Assembly (NCBI GenBank): GCA_013138615.1
Contig: WTCK01000157.1
Span: 1 to 5,166, forward strand
Direction: 5' to 3'
DNA: 5,166 nt
Source of the DNA: Candidatus Thorarchaeota archaeon
Lineage (GTDB): Archaea > Asgardarchaeota > Thorarchaeia > Thorarchaeales > Thorarchaeaceae
Position numbers and translations under genes: made by a program. The notes beneath the pieces are model-generated. The model was not told the DNA's origin. It was given only the letters and a program-made list of their open reading frames with translations, and made no database searches. Positions 1-5,166 of this stretch are shown here, one piece after another (within the stretch, counting starts at the first letter, position 1; every line of letters starts with the position of its first letter).

Positions 1-546
1 GAAGAGGTCCTAAAGACTGCTAAAGAGCAAGGATGCAAGGTTTCCTATGATGTCAACTACCGAGGCAAGCTTTGGACGACTGCCGAGGCTCGCAAATTCA
101 CCGAACTGGCCTCAAAGTACATTGACATCCTGATAACAACGGAAGAAGATACTAAGGTCGTCTATGGCATCGAAGGCAAGGATTACGAAGAGGTCGCACA
201 GAAACTGACAGACAAGTTTGGATTCGAAGCTGTCGTTATAACTCTCCGCGAAACCCCCTCTGTTTGGCATAACAAGTGGTCTGTCTTTGCCTACTCCGAT
301 GGCAAGGTGTACAAGAGTCCAACATACGACGTCGAAGTTGTTGACAGGCTTGGGGGAGGCGACTCCTGCAGTGCAGGATTCATCTATGGATATCTCAAGC
401 TGAAGGATCTACAGAAAGCAGTTGAGTTCGGCTCGGCCTTCTCAGCTCTGAAGCACTCTGTGCCTGGGGATTTGGCATTTATCTACCGGGAGGAAGTCGA
501 GAAACTCATCAAGGGACGCAAGCGCGGCCTGCGTATCGAGAGGTAG
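1..546 (+). CDS. kdgK: 2-keto-3-deoxygluconate kinase (PfkB family), C-terminal part
   Basis: The reading frame is open from the first base, so the gene is cut by the window edge; 181 residues are visible, a little over half of a usual KDG kinase (about 310-340). It should phosphorylate KDG with ATP to KDPG in the cytoplasm. Visible residues 17-25 read DVNYRGKLW, the D-x-N-x-R-x-x-L-W substrate-side motif typical of KDG kinases. Residues 46-50 (TTEED) sit where ribokinase-family enzymes usually carry an N-x-x-E/NEED motif, with Thr in place of the usual Asn. Residues 115-126 hold DRLGGGDSCSAG, the PfkB signature 2, with Asp121 as the expected catalytic base and the glycines forming the anion hole. 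ALKHSVPGD at 149-157 also matches KDG kinases. The KDPG aldolase gene directly downstream consumes its expected product, which strongly supports the substrate assignment over ribokinase or fructokinase. The start and N-terminal sugar-binding lid lie outside the window. Confidence 0.87.
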   Translation, partial: EEVLKTAKEQGCKVSYDVNYRGKLWTTAEARKFTELASKYIDILITTEEDTKVVYGIEGKDYEEVAQKLTDKFGFEAVVITLRETPSVWHNKWSVFAYSDGKVYKSPTYDVEVVDRLGGGDSCSAGFIYGYLKLKDLQKAVEFGSAFSALKHSVPGDLAFIYREEVEKLIKGRKRGLRIER

Positions 547-549
547 GTG
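545..549 (+). promoter_or_regulatory. Shine-Dalgarno site deciding the aldolase start
   Basis: GGTGA lies 9 bases before ATG 559 and overlaps the kinase stop codon. It pairs with the conserved 16S 3' end. The alternative GTG at 547 would have only an AGG three bases upstream, which is too close. This favours ATG 559, but translational coupling from the kinase could allow either start. Confidence 0.5.
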
Positions 550-558
550 AACAATTCT

Positions 559-1215
559 ATGTGGAACAAGCAAGATGCAATGAATCTAATCAGTGAAACT
601 GCACTCATCCCGATCATCAGGGTGGATTCGATAGATGTCGCGTTCAAAGTTGCAGATGCCTTTCTAGAGGGTGGTGTGAACATCATCGAGGTCACATTTA
701 GCGTGCCTGGAGCCACAGAGTGCGTCCGTCAGCTCTCAGAGAAGTTTGGCGACGAAGTGCTCATCGGCACTGGCACGGTCCTTGATTCTGAAACTGCTCG
801 CAGGGCCATTCTGGCTGGTAGTGAGTTCATCGTTAGTCCGACCTATTCCAGAGAGCTCATCGAGATGTCAAGAAGGTATGCGAAACCGGTGTTCCCCGGA
901 GCACTGTCCCCGACGGAGATTCTTGAAGCCTACACCATGGGAGCTGACGCAGTGAAGGTGTTCCCATGTGGAACAGTGGGAGGAGCATCCTACATCAAGG
1001 CGATCAGGGCGCCGCTGCCACAGATACCTCTAATCCCTACAGGAGGCGTGAATCTTGAAACCGCAGGACCCCTTCTTGATGCGGGTGTCTTCGCACTTGG
1101 AGTGGGCGGTGCCATCACAGATAAGAAAGCCATCAAGGAAGGGAACTACGAAATCATAACAGAGAATGTTAGGAAGTTCCTCAAAGTGGTCAAGAAACAC
1201 AGGAGCAAGAAGTGA
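559..1215 (+). CDS. eda: KDPG (2-keto-3-deoxy-6-phosphogluconate) aldolase
   Basis: Class I aldolase that splits KDPG into pyruvate and glyceraldehyde-3-phosphate in the cytoplasm; members often also act on 4-hydroxy-2-oxoglutarate. From ATG 559 it has 218 residues, normal for this TIM-barrel family (E. coli Eda, 213). Key motifs in this numbering: GGVNIIEVT with the catalytic Glu44; GTGTVLD at 70-76; FIVSP at 90-94; FPGALSPTE at 112-120; the Schiff-base lysine Lys133 in KVFP; and the phosphate-loop motif PTGGVN at 160-165. The EVTFSVPGA stretch lacks the Arg that follows EVT in E. coli Eda and, as recalled, resembles the Thermotoga maritima enzyme, so this is a family variant and not a defect. 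A GTG at 547 abuts the kinase stop and would add four residues. ATG 559 is preferred because of the GGTGA spacing and because it puts Glu44 and Lys133 where the family has them. It is almost certainly co-transcribed with the kinase. Residual uncertainty concerns substrate: KDPG, KHG or the galactose epimer KDPGal. Confidence 0.92.
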   Translation: MWNKQDAMNLISETALIPIIRVDSIDVAFKVADAFLEGGVNIIEVTFSVPGATECVRQLSEKFGDEVLIGTGTVLDSETARRAILAGSEFIVSPTYSRELIEMSRRYAKPVFPGALSPTEILEAYTMGADAVKVFPCGTVGGASYIKAIRAPLPQIPLIPTGGVNLETAGPLLDAGVFALGVGGAITDKKAIKEGNYEIITENVRKFLKVVKKHRSKK

Positions 1216-1287
1216 ATACCAGCGCCGATACCAAAAGGAAAGCTTTTTGCGGTGGGCTTTAATGCCGCGAGAGAGAAGTGATCTGAA
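1216..1287 (+). other. Intergenic spacer between sugar-acid and oxidoreductase modules, with weak hairpins
   Basis: This 72-base gap is the longest in the window. An AT-rich hairpin can form from AAAAG (1233-1237) and CTTTT (1243-1247) with a five-base loop and a T run at 1244-1248. A second hairpin pairs GCGG (1249-1252) with CCGC (1265-1268), extendable by two G-U pairs. The T run could be a weak terminator for the kinase-aldolase pair and the gap could hold a promoter for the SCP2-led cluster, but no clear TATA/BRE or -35/-10 pair was seen. The hairpins are visible; the function is a guess. Confidence 0.25.
1278..1282 (+). promoter_or_regulatory. Likely Shine-Dalgarno site of the SCP2-like gene
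   Basis: GTGAT, part of the consensus GGAGGTGAT, ends five bases before ATG 1288. Its TGA is also an in-frame stop, so ATG 1288 is the first possible start of the downstream gene. Confidence 0.45.
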
Positions 1288-1614
1288 ATGACACAGGATT
1301 TACTTGAATTGATGCGCGAGAGAATCGCTATCGGTCTTGAACGCGAGAAAACCCAAGAAGCCCTAAAGGGTTGGGAACGTAAGGCTCTGTTGACCCTTAA
1401 GGATGGAGCGCAGTACCATTTCCTCGTTGCAGATGGTACAATACAGGTTAACGATGGCCCCATTGACAGTCCCGACATGCGAATTGAGGCTTCAGAAGAA
1501 ACAATCCGGAAGCTCTTCATGGAGGAGATGGGAGCAACAACTGCAATTCTCAAGAGGAAATTGAAAGTCAAGGGTTCAACTTCCGACCTAATGAAGTTGA
1601 AGCACATATTCTAG
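1288..1614 (+). CDS. Stand-alone SCP2-like (sterol carrier protein 2 fold) lipid-binding protein
   Basis: A 108-residue protein resembling a minimal SCP2 domain. In this family the fold is a five-stranded sheet and helices around a hydrophobic tunnel that holds fatty acyl, sterol-like or other apolar ligands. Visible hallmarks are an amphipathic N-terminal helix (about 3-28), a strand region AQYHFLVADGTIQV (41-54), a D-M-R-I-x-A-S strand followed by the helix EETIRKLFMEEMGA (63-83), and the signature KLKVKGS at 91-97 before a short closing helix. There is no signal peptide or membrane segment, so it should be cytoplasmic. An in-frame stop just upstream fixes the ATG. It leads a cluster with two FAD oxidoreductases (28 bases to the first) and an iron-sulfur protein. 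It may present a hydrophobic substrate to them or act as an accessory; this is inference. Recognition is from the overall pattern, so the family call is good but the ligand is unknown. Confidence 0.8.
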   Translation: MTQDLLELMRERIAIGLEREKTQEALKGWERKALLTLKDGAQYHFLVADGTIQVNDGPIDSPDMRIEASEETIRKLFMEEMGATTAILKRKLKVKGSTSDLMKLKHIF

Positions 1615-1642
1615 CAACATTCGGAAATCGGGGTTGTGATTT

Positions 1643-3049
1643 GTGGATCAGAGAGTAGTAGATGAGCTTGCCCGGATCGTGGGCGATGAATTCGTGTCGA
1701 CACGTGACGATGTACTTCTGACTTATTCCGCCACGGCATCAACAGGATACGATTCAGTTCGTCCTGGAGCTGTCGTAAGACCTGGAAGTACTCAAGAGGT
1801 TGTTGATGTTCTCAAGGTTGCCAACAAGTACAAAGTCCCGGTGACACCCCGCTCTGGAGGGTCAGGCCTCCAAGGAGAGGCTATTCCACAACCTGATGGA
1901 CTCGTCGTTGAACTCCTAAGACTTAAGGACATCACGGTTTTTGAGGACCTCAGATCAGTCAGGGTTGGAGCAGGAATTACCTTTGGCAGACTCGATAAGT
2001 TCCTGAATCAATATGACCTCTGGGTGCCGGTCTATCCGGAGTCTGCGTTAGTCTGCACACTGGCTGGAAATGTTGCTGTCAATGGCGCTGGACCAGGCTC
2101 CAGCACATATGGTTGCATAGCTGAGATGGTCCTCGGGCTTGAAGTAGTTCTAGCGGATGGTACAATAATTCAAACCGGTACAGAAGGCAATCCTAACGCT
2201 CCCGGCCCATTTCTGCGCTATGCCTTCGGACCGGACCTGACAGGTCTATTCATCGGATCTCTGGGCTGTCTTGGAATCATCACTAGCGTATCAATGAAGA
2301 CGTTCAAGAGGCTGCATCACTTTCACTACGAAACATATGGATTCGAAACGAAAGAGCAGGCTGAGAGGTTCCTGATAGAACTGAAACAGAACGAGATACA
2401 CGCATTATTCGCATCACTCTACGAGGGCCCGATTCTAGACTTTTTCATGGATATGCTTGGCGACGAGTATGGAATTCCAAAACATGAATGGCCGCCGGTT
2501 GTTACTTCGGCGACTCTCGGTCGCCTAAGAGAAGATCAGCTTGAGAGCGACGTTAAATTGGCGAAGCAAATCTGTGAAGAGATCGGAGGACATGTCATCG
2601 GAATCGGTGAACTACCGCGAGGGGAATGGGATGAAAGAATGTGGACCTTCGCTCGATCTTCGTACGCTCATGGCTGGCATTGGCGTATTCTTTATCATCA
2701 CCAGACGCCGAAAAATTGGCATCGCTCAATCGAGGAGATTTGGGCAGTAATGGACAAGTACGGCTTGCTTGGCCACACTGCGGGCTTTCAATCAGGTCAT
2801 TCATCCTACAATTTCTATCCGCACCTCTACTTTGACCCACAAGACAAGGAAGAGGAGATGAAAGTAAGAGAAGCCCATAAGGACCTAGCACAACGTCTCT
2901 TCAAAACCGGGGCAGTCCCCTTCAAGCTTGCACCCTATTGGATTGAAGATGTAGAGGAAATGAAGGATTATCTCAAGCTCATTAAGACATTGAAACGCGT
3001 AATGGATCCCAACAACATCATGAATCCTGGCATCTTCGGGGATATGTGA
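1643..3049 (+). CDS. FAD-linked oxidoreductase, copy A (VAO/GlcD-type)
   Basis: A 468-residue flavoprotein of the PCMH/VAO superfamily, the class that includes glycolate oxidase GlcD, D-lactate dehydrogenases, 4-cresol dehydrogenase and alkyl-DHAP synthase. The N-terminal FAD domain (about 35-215) shows GAVVRPGS (42-49), the pyrophosphate loop VTPRSGGSGLQG (67-78), VGAGITFG (108-115), NVAVNGAGPGSSTYG (143-157) and GSLGCLGIIT (205-214). The C-terminal substrate domain (about 240-467) ends in the family motif DPNNIMNPG (455-463). No His lies in the pyrophosphate loop, so FAD is probably not linked covalently there. The GDGN-His motif of GlcD-like enzymes is missing; in its place stands GHTAGFQSGHSSYN (377-390) followed by YPHLYFDP (392-399), with another His-rich block HGWHWR/YHHQTPKN (343-358). 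GTG 1643 is the first start after an in-frame TGA; GGGG at 1630-1633 is a possible weak ribosome site. It is followed 26 bases later by its paralogue. The electron acceptor is probably the iron-sulfur protein downstream; the substrate, likely a hydroxy compound, is unknown. Confidence 0.88.
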   Translation: MDQRVVDELARIVGDEFVSTRDDVLLTYSATASTGYDSVRPGAVVRPGSTQEVVDVLKVANKYKVPVTPRSGGSGLQGEAIPQPDGLVVELLRLKDITVFEDLRSVRVGAGITFGRLDKFLNQYDLWVPVYPESALVCTLAGNVAVNGAGPGSSTYGCIAEMVLGLEVVLADGTIIQTGTEGNPNAPGPFLRYAFGPDLTGLFIGSLGCLGIITSVSMKTFKRLHHFHYETYGFETKEQAERFLIELKQNEIHALFASLYEGPILDFFMDMLGDEYGIPKHEWPPVVTSATLGRLREDQLESDVKLAKQICEEIGGHVIGIGELPRGEWDERMWTFARSSYAHGWHWRILYHHQTPKNWHRSIEEIWAVMDKYGLLGHTAGFQSGHSSYNFYPHLYFDPQDKEEEMKVREAHKDLAQRLFKTGAVPFKLAPYWIEDVEEMKDYLKLIKTLKRVMDPNNIMNPGIFGDM

Positions 3050-3058
3050 TATTAGTCA

Positions 3059-3066
3059 GAGGAGTG
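3059..3066 (+). promoter_or_regulatory. Shine-Dalgarno site deciding the start of copy B
   Basis: GAGGAGTG lies nine bases before GTG 3076, a good distance. The farther GTG at 3046, which overlaps the stop of copy A, has no comparable site, and the paralogue alignment begins exactly at GTG 3076. Confidence 0.65.
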
Positions 3067-3075
3067 CAGAACTCG

Positions 3076-4482
3076 GTGAACAAAAAGGTAGTTTCGGAAC
3101 TTGTCAAGATTGTTGGCGAGGATTATACGTCCACCAGAGAGGATGTTCTCCTCACGTATTCTGAAACTGCGTCCATGGCTAAGGACCCAGTGATTCCAGG
3201 GGCTGTGGTCCGACCCGGGTCTGCTGAAGAGGTTTCGCAGATACTTCAACTCTGCAACAAACACAAGATCTTGGTGACTCCGCGCTCAGGCGGGTCTTCA
3301 CTTCAGGGAGAAGCTATCCCCAAGCCGGATGGTTTAGTTATTGATCTCTTACGAATCAAAGGTATCACTCTTCATAAGGAACTCAGATCTGTAACAGTCG
3401 GAACGGGCATAACATTTGGCGAGCTCGATAAGTTCCTGAATCAACATGATCTCTGGGTCCCAGTCGCTCCTGAATCAGCATTGATCTGTACAGTGGCGGC
3501 CAATGTTGCTGTCAATGGTGCGGGTCCCGGCTCCAGCGCTTACGGGTGTATTGCAGAGATGGTCCTTGGAGTGGAAGTGGTTCTGCCGAATGGAGAAATC
3601 ATACAGACGGGGTCAGAAGCGAACCCCAATGCTCCGGGCCCATTCCTAAGGTATGCCTTCGGGCCAGACCTGACAGGGTTATTCATTGGCTCTCTTGGAA
3701 GTCTTGGAATCATAACGAAGGTTTCTCTGAAGACCTACAAGCGAATGCATCATTTTCACTACGAAACGTACGGATTCGATACGGCGGAACAGTCTGAGAA
3801 GTTCCTTATAGATATCAAGAACAATGATGTCCTCCCGATGTTTGCGTCCATCTACGAAGGTCCAGTGCTCAACTTCTTCATGGACATGGTAGGTGAGGAG
3901 TACGGAATTCCGGAACATGAATGGCCCTACAGGACAGTTTCAATGACAATTGGCCGACTCAGGGAAGACCAGCTGAAAAGTGACGCTAAGAAAGCCGAGG
4001 AGATTTGCGAGCAACTTGGGGGTCATGTGATAGGCATTAGCGAATTGCCACAAGGAGAATGGGACGGTCGCCTTTGGACCTTTGTGAGAACTTGCTATAT
4101 ACATGGCTGGCACTGGCGCACCTTGTATCATCATCAAACGCCAAAAAATTCTCATCGCTCAGTGGAAGAGATAACGGCTGCCATGGATAAGTACGGATTC
4201 CTTGGACACACGGCCGGATTTCTCTCTGGGCATTCCACAATGAACATGTATCCTCACTTCTACTTTGATCCGCTCGATAAGAAAGAAGACCACATGATAC
4301 GCACAGCGCATGATGAGCTCGCTACTACTCTCTACAAGACAGGGGCAGTTCCCTTCAAACTCGCAGAGTACTGGAAGGGCCGGATGGACGGAATGGAGGA
4401 TTACATGAAGCTCCTTTCCGCAATCAAAGAGGCGCTCGACCCTAACGGAATACTTAACCCGGGTGTACTTGGAGGAATATGA
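3076..4482 (+). CDS. FAD-linked oxidoreductase, copy B (VAO/GlcD-type paralogue)
   Basis: Paralogue of the preceding gene with the same length (468 residues from GTG 3076) and fold. The FAD-domain motifs are kept: VTPRSGGSSLQG at 67-78 (Ser replaces one Gly of copy A), VGTGITFG at 108-115, NVAVNGAGPGSSAYG at 143-157, GSLGSLGIIT at 205-214, and the C-terminal DPNGILNPG at 455-463. The His-rich block HGWHWR/YHHQTPKN and the GHTAGF-SGHS and YPH-YFDP stretches are also conserved, so this copy should be active. Differences cluster in the substrate domain: positions 285-288 PVVT become YRTV, Trp359 becomes Ser, Gln383 Leu, Tyr389 Met, Phe391 Met and Leu395 Phe. This suggests a different substrate or a specialised subunit in a heteromer. 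Starting at GTG 3046 would add ten residues with no counterpart in copy A and is disfavoured. The stop lies three bases before the iron-sulfur gene, implying tight co-expression. Exact substrate is unknown. Confidence 0.88.
   Translation: MNKKVVSELVKIVGEDYTSTREDVLLTYSETASMAKDPVIPGAVVRPGSAEEVSQILQLCNKHKILVTPRSGGSSLQGEAIPKPDGLVIDLLRIKGITLHKELRSVTVGTGITFGELDKFLNQHDLWVPVAPESALICTVAANVAVNGAGPGSSAYGCIAEMVLGVEVVLPNGEIIQTGSEANPNAPGPFLRYAFGPDLTGLFIGSLGSLGIITKVSLKTYKRMHHFHYETYGFDTAEQSEKFLIDIKNNDVLPMFASIYEGPVLNFFMDMVGEEYGIPEHEWPYRTVSMTIGRLREDQLKSDAKKAEEICEQLGGHVIGISELPQGEWDGRLWTFVRTCYIHGWHWRTLYHHQTPKNSHRSVEEITAAMDKYGFLGHTAGFLSGHSTMNMYPHFYFDPLDKKEDHMIRTAHDELATTLYKTGAVPFKLAEYWKGRMDGMEDYMKLLSAIKEALDPNGILNPGVLGGI
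4471..4475 (+). promoter_or_regulatory. Shine-Dalgarno site of the iron-sulfur gene, inside copy B
   Basis: GGAGG lies within the last codons of copy B, ten bases before ATG 4486. It is the strongest ribosome site in the window and suggests translational coupling of the flavin and iron-sulfur subunits. Confidence 0.7.
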
Positions 4483-4485
4483 GAA

Positions 4486-5166
4486 ATGACTGAAATTGAT
4501 GTAGATGAGCTAATGGAGAATCTGGCGCAGTGTCGCAGATGTGGAATCTGCCGCGATGCAGTGTATGAAGACATGGGTTTCGATGGCATATGTCCGGTCT
4601 GGAAGAACACAGCAGGCTTTGAAACGAGCTTCATGCGAGGAAAACTCATGATTGCCATTGCCCTGCTTGAAGGACGGCTTGAGAAGACAGAAGATAACGC
4701 AGAAGCCCTATACTCATGTTCGCTATGTGGGAACTGCACTGAAATTTGTGCTGCAGAGTTTGATCCAAGAAAGTCGCTTGAGTTGGTTAGGGCAGTTCTG
4801 AGTGACATCCCCAATGAGGTGCGGGATGGCATTGCAGAGAGAATTCTAACCACCAACAATCCGTATGTCACGGACAAGAAAGGAAAACGCGACTGGGTAG
4901 CGGAGCTGGGATTTGAACCTCCAACCAAGGCTGACACGCTATACTACTTCGGATGCACTGCAGGAATGAAACTGCCTGAAACAGCGAAGGCAGCGGCGAG
5001 GCTGCTTAAAGCGGCGGGTATCGAGTTTGCGGTTCTGGAGGACGAGCCATGCTGTGGATCAGTTATGATTAGAACAGGCCGGCTTCACGATGCCGAAGAA
5101 AACGCAAGGAAGGTGCTAGCGTCAATCCAAGAGTCAGGAGCCAAGACTGTTCTCGTATCATGTGCT
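4486..5166 (+). CDS. CCG-domain 4Fe-4S protein (GlcF/HdrD/GlpC-like electron-transfer subunit), N-terminal part
   Basis: The gene runs off the window end; 227 residues are visible of a protein usually about 350-430 long. Two ferredoxin-type motifs come first: C16-x2-C19-x2-C22 with Cys36-Pro37 after a longer 13-residue gap, and C78-x2-C81-x2-C84-x3-C88. A CCG (cysteine-rich) domain follows: Cys157 in YFGCTAG, then Cys189-Cys190-Gly191, giving CX31CCG, and Cys226 34 residues later, where the final cysteine pair of the first CCG repeat would start. CCG domains in GlcF, GlpC, LutA and HdrB/HdrD pass electrons from flavin subunits or carry out disulfide or quinone chemistry; in HdrB they bind a non-cubane 4Fe-4S cluster. 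Here it most likely accepts electrons from the two upstream flavoproteins, as GlcF does from GlcD/GlcE. No signal peptide or membrane segment is visible. It lies in the same reading frame as copy B, with one codon between stop and start. The final acceptor (quinone, heterodisulfide or other) cannot be judged. Confidence 0.88.
   Translation, partial: MTEIDVDELMENLAQCRRCGICRDAVYEDMGFDGICPVWKNTAGFETSFMRGKLMIAIALLEGRLEKTEDNAEALYSCSLCGNCTEICAAEFDPRKSLELVRAVLSDIPNEVRDGIAERILTTNNPYVTDKKGKRDWVAELGFEPPTKADTLYYFGCTAGMKLPETAKAAARLLKAAGIEFAVLEDEPCCGSVMIRTGRLHDAEENARKVLASIQESGAKTVLVSCA

Larger units (their letters stand above)
1643..4482 (+). repeat. Tandem gene duplication (two FAD oxidoreductase copies)
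   Basis: The units 1643-3049 and 3076-4482 are both 1407 bases long and lie in direct orientation with a constant offset of 1433 bases. Their products align end to end without a gap; a hand count gives 325 identical residues of 468 (about 69%). The longest exact DNA match I noticed is 21 bases (1991-2011 and 3424-3444). This is an old duplication kept as two intact genes, not a recent repeat. Confidence 0.85.

Noticed and set aside
1256..1264. CTTTAATG region as an archaeal TATA box for a leaderless SCP2 transcript.
   Set aside because: The spacing to ATG 1288 would fit, but there is no A-rich BRE before it and a GTGAT ribosome site is present, so the signal is not better than chance.
1146..1607. 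Minus-strand open frame of 153 codons across the SCP2-like gene.
   Set aside because: It is antisense to the SCP2-like gene with its KLKVKGS motif and to the aldolase end, with no recognisable domain of its own.
3046..3075. Upstream GTG 3046 as the start of flavoprotein copy B, overlapping the stop of copy A.
   Set aside because: The extra ten residues have no counterpart in copy A, while GTG 3076 has a well-spaced GAGGAGTG and begins exactly at the paralogue's start.
1643..4482. Naming the two flavoproteins glcD and glcE.
   Set aside because: Both are full length, and they lack the GDGN motif of GlcD, so a glycolate oxidase identity is not supported beyond shared superfamily and gene layout.
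4908..4919. GGGATTTGAACC, looking like the reverse complement of a tRNA T-arm (minus strand).
   Set aside because: The flanking bases do not form a five-pair T stem, no matching acceptor strand is found about 70 bases away, and the stretch lies inside a well-supported iron-sulfur protein reading frame.
4401..4937. Long open frame on the minus strand (178 codons).
   Set aside because: It lies opposite the copy B end and the CCG protein, whose cysteine motifs prove the + strand frame; the minus product shows no recognisable domain.

Overview
The window is a fully coding stretch from a prokaryote, probably an anaerobe. GC content looks near one half. Five starts have nearby purine-rich or GGTGA/GTGAT-type Shine-Dalgarno sites. 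The mix (a Thermotoga-like KDPG aldolase, a stand-alone SCP2 domain, VAO/GlcD-type flavoproteins and a CCG-type iron-sulfur protein) would suit an archaeon, perhaps of an uncultured lineage, or an anaerobic bacterium. No ribosomal or tRNA marker is present, so the taxonomy is only an inference. All genes lie on the + strand, and no mobile element, CRISPR array or RNA gene was found.

Module 1 (1-1215) is a sugar-acid catabolism pair: the C-terminal part of a PfkB-family 2-keto-3-deoxygluconate (KDG) kinase, followed almost without a gap by a KDPG aldolase. Together they would turn KDG into KDPG and then into pyruvate plus glyceraldehyde-3-phosphate, the lower part of a semi-phosphorylated Entner-Doudoroff or hexuronate route. 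A 72-base gap (1216-1287) with weak hairpins separates this pair from the next genes.

Module 2 (1288-5166) is a tight cluster with gaps of 28, 26 and 3 bases. It holds a 108-residue SCP2-like (sterol carrier/lipid-binding) protein, two tandem full-length FAD-linked oxidoreductases of 468 residues each, and the N-terminal 227 residues of a cysteine-rich protein with two 4Fe-4S ferredoxin-type motifs and a CCG domain, cut by the window end. The two flavoproteins align without gaps at about 69% identity by hand count (325 of 468), so they arose by tandem duplication. The layout resembles glycolate oxidase (GlcD-GlcE-GlcF), with flavin subunits passing electrons to a CCG iron-sulfur subunit. Here, however, both flavin subunits are complete, the GDGN-type motif of the GlcD C-terminal domain is absent, and a lipid-binding-type protein leads the cluster.

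The most interesting possibility is an undescribed membrane-linked or electron-transfer dehydrogenase for a hydrophobic or bulky substrate, built from a duplicated flavoprotein pair, one CCG iron-sulfur subunit and an SCP2 accessory protein. The substrate cannot be read from the sequence.
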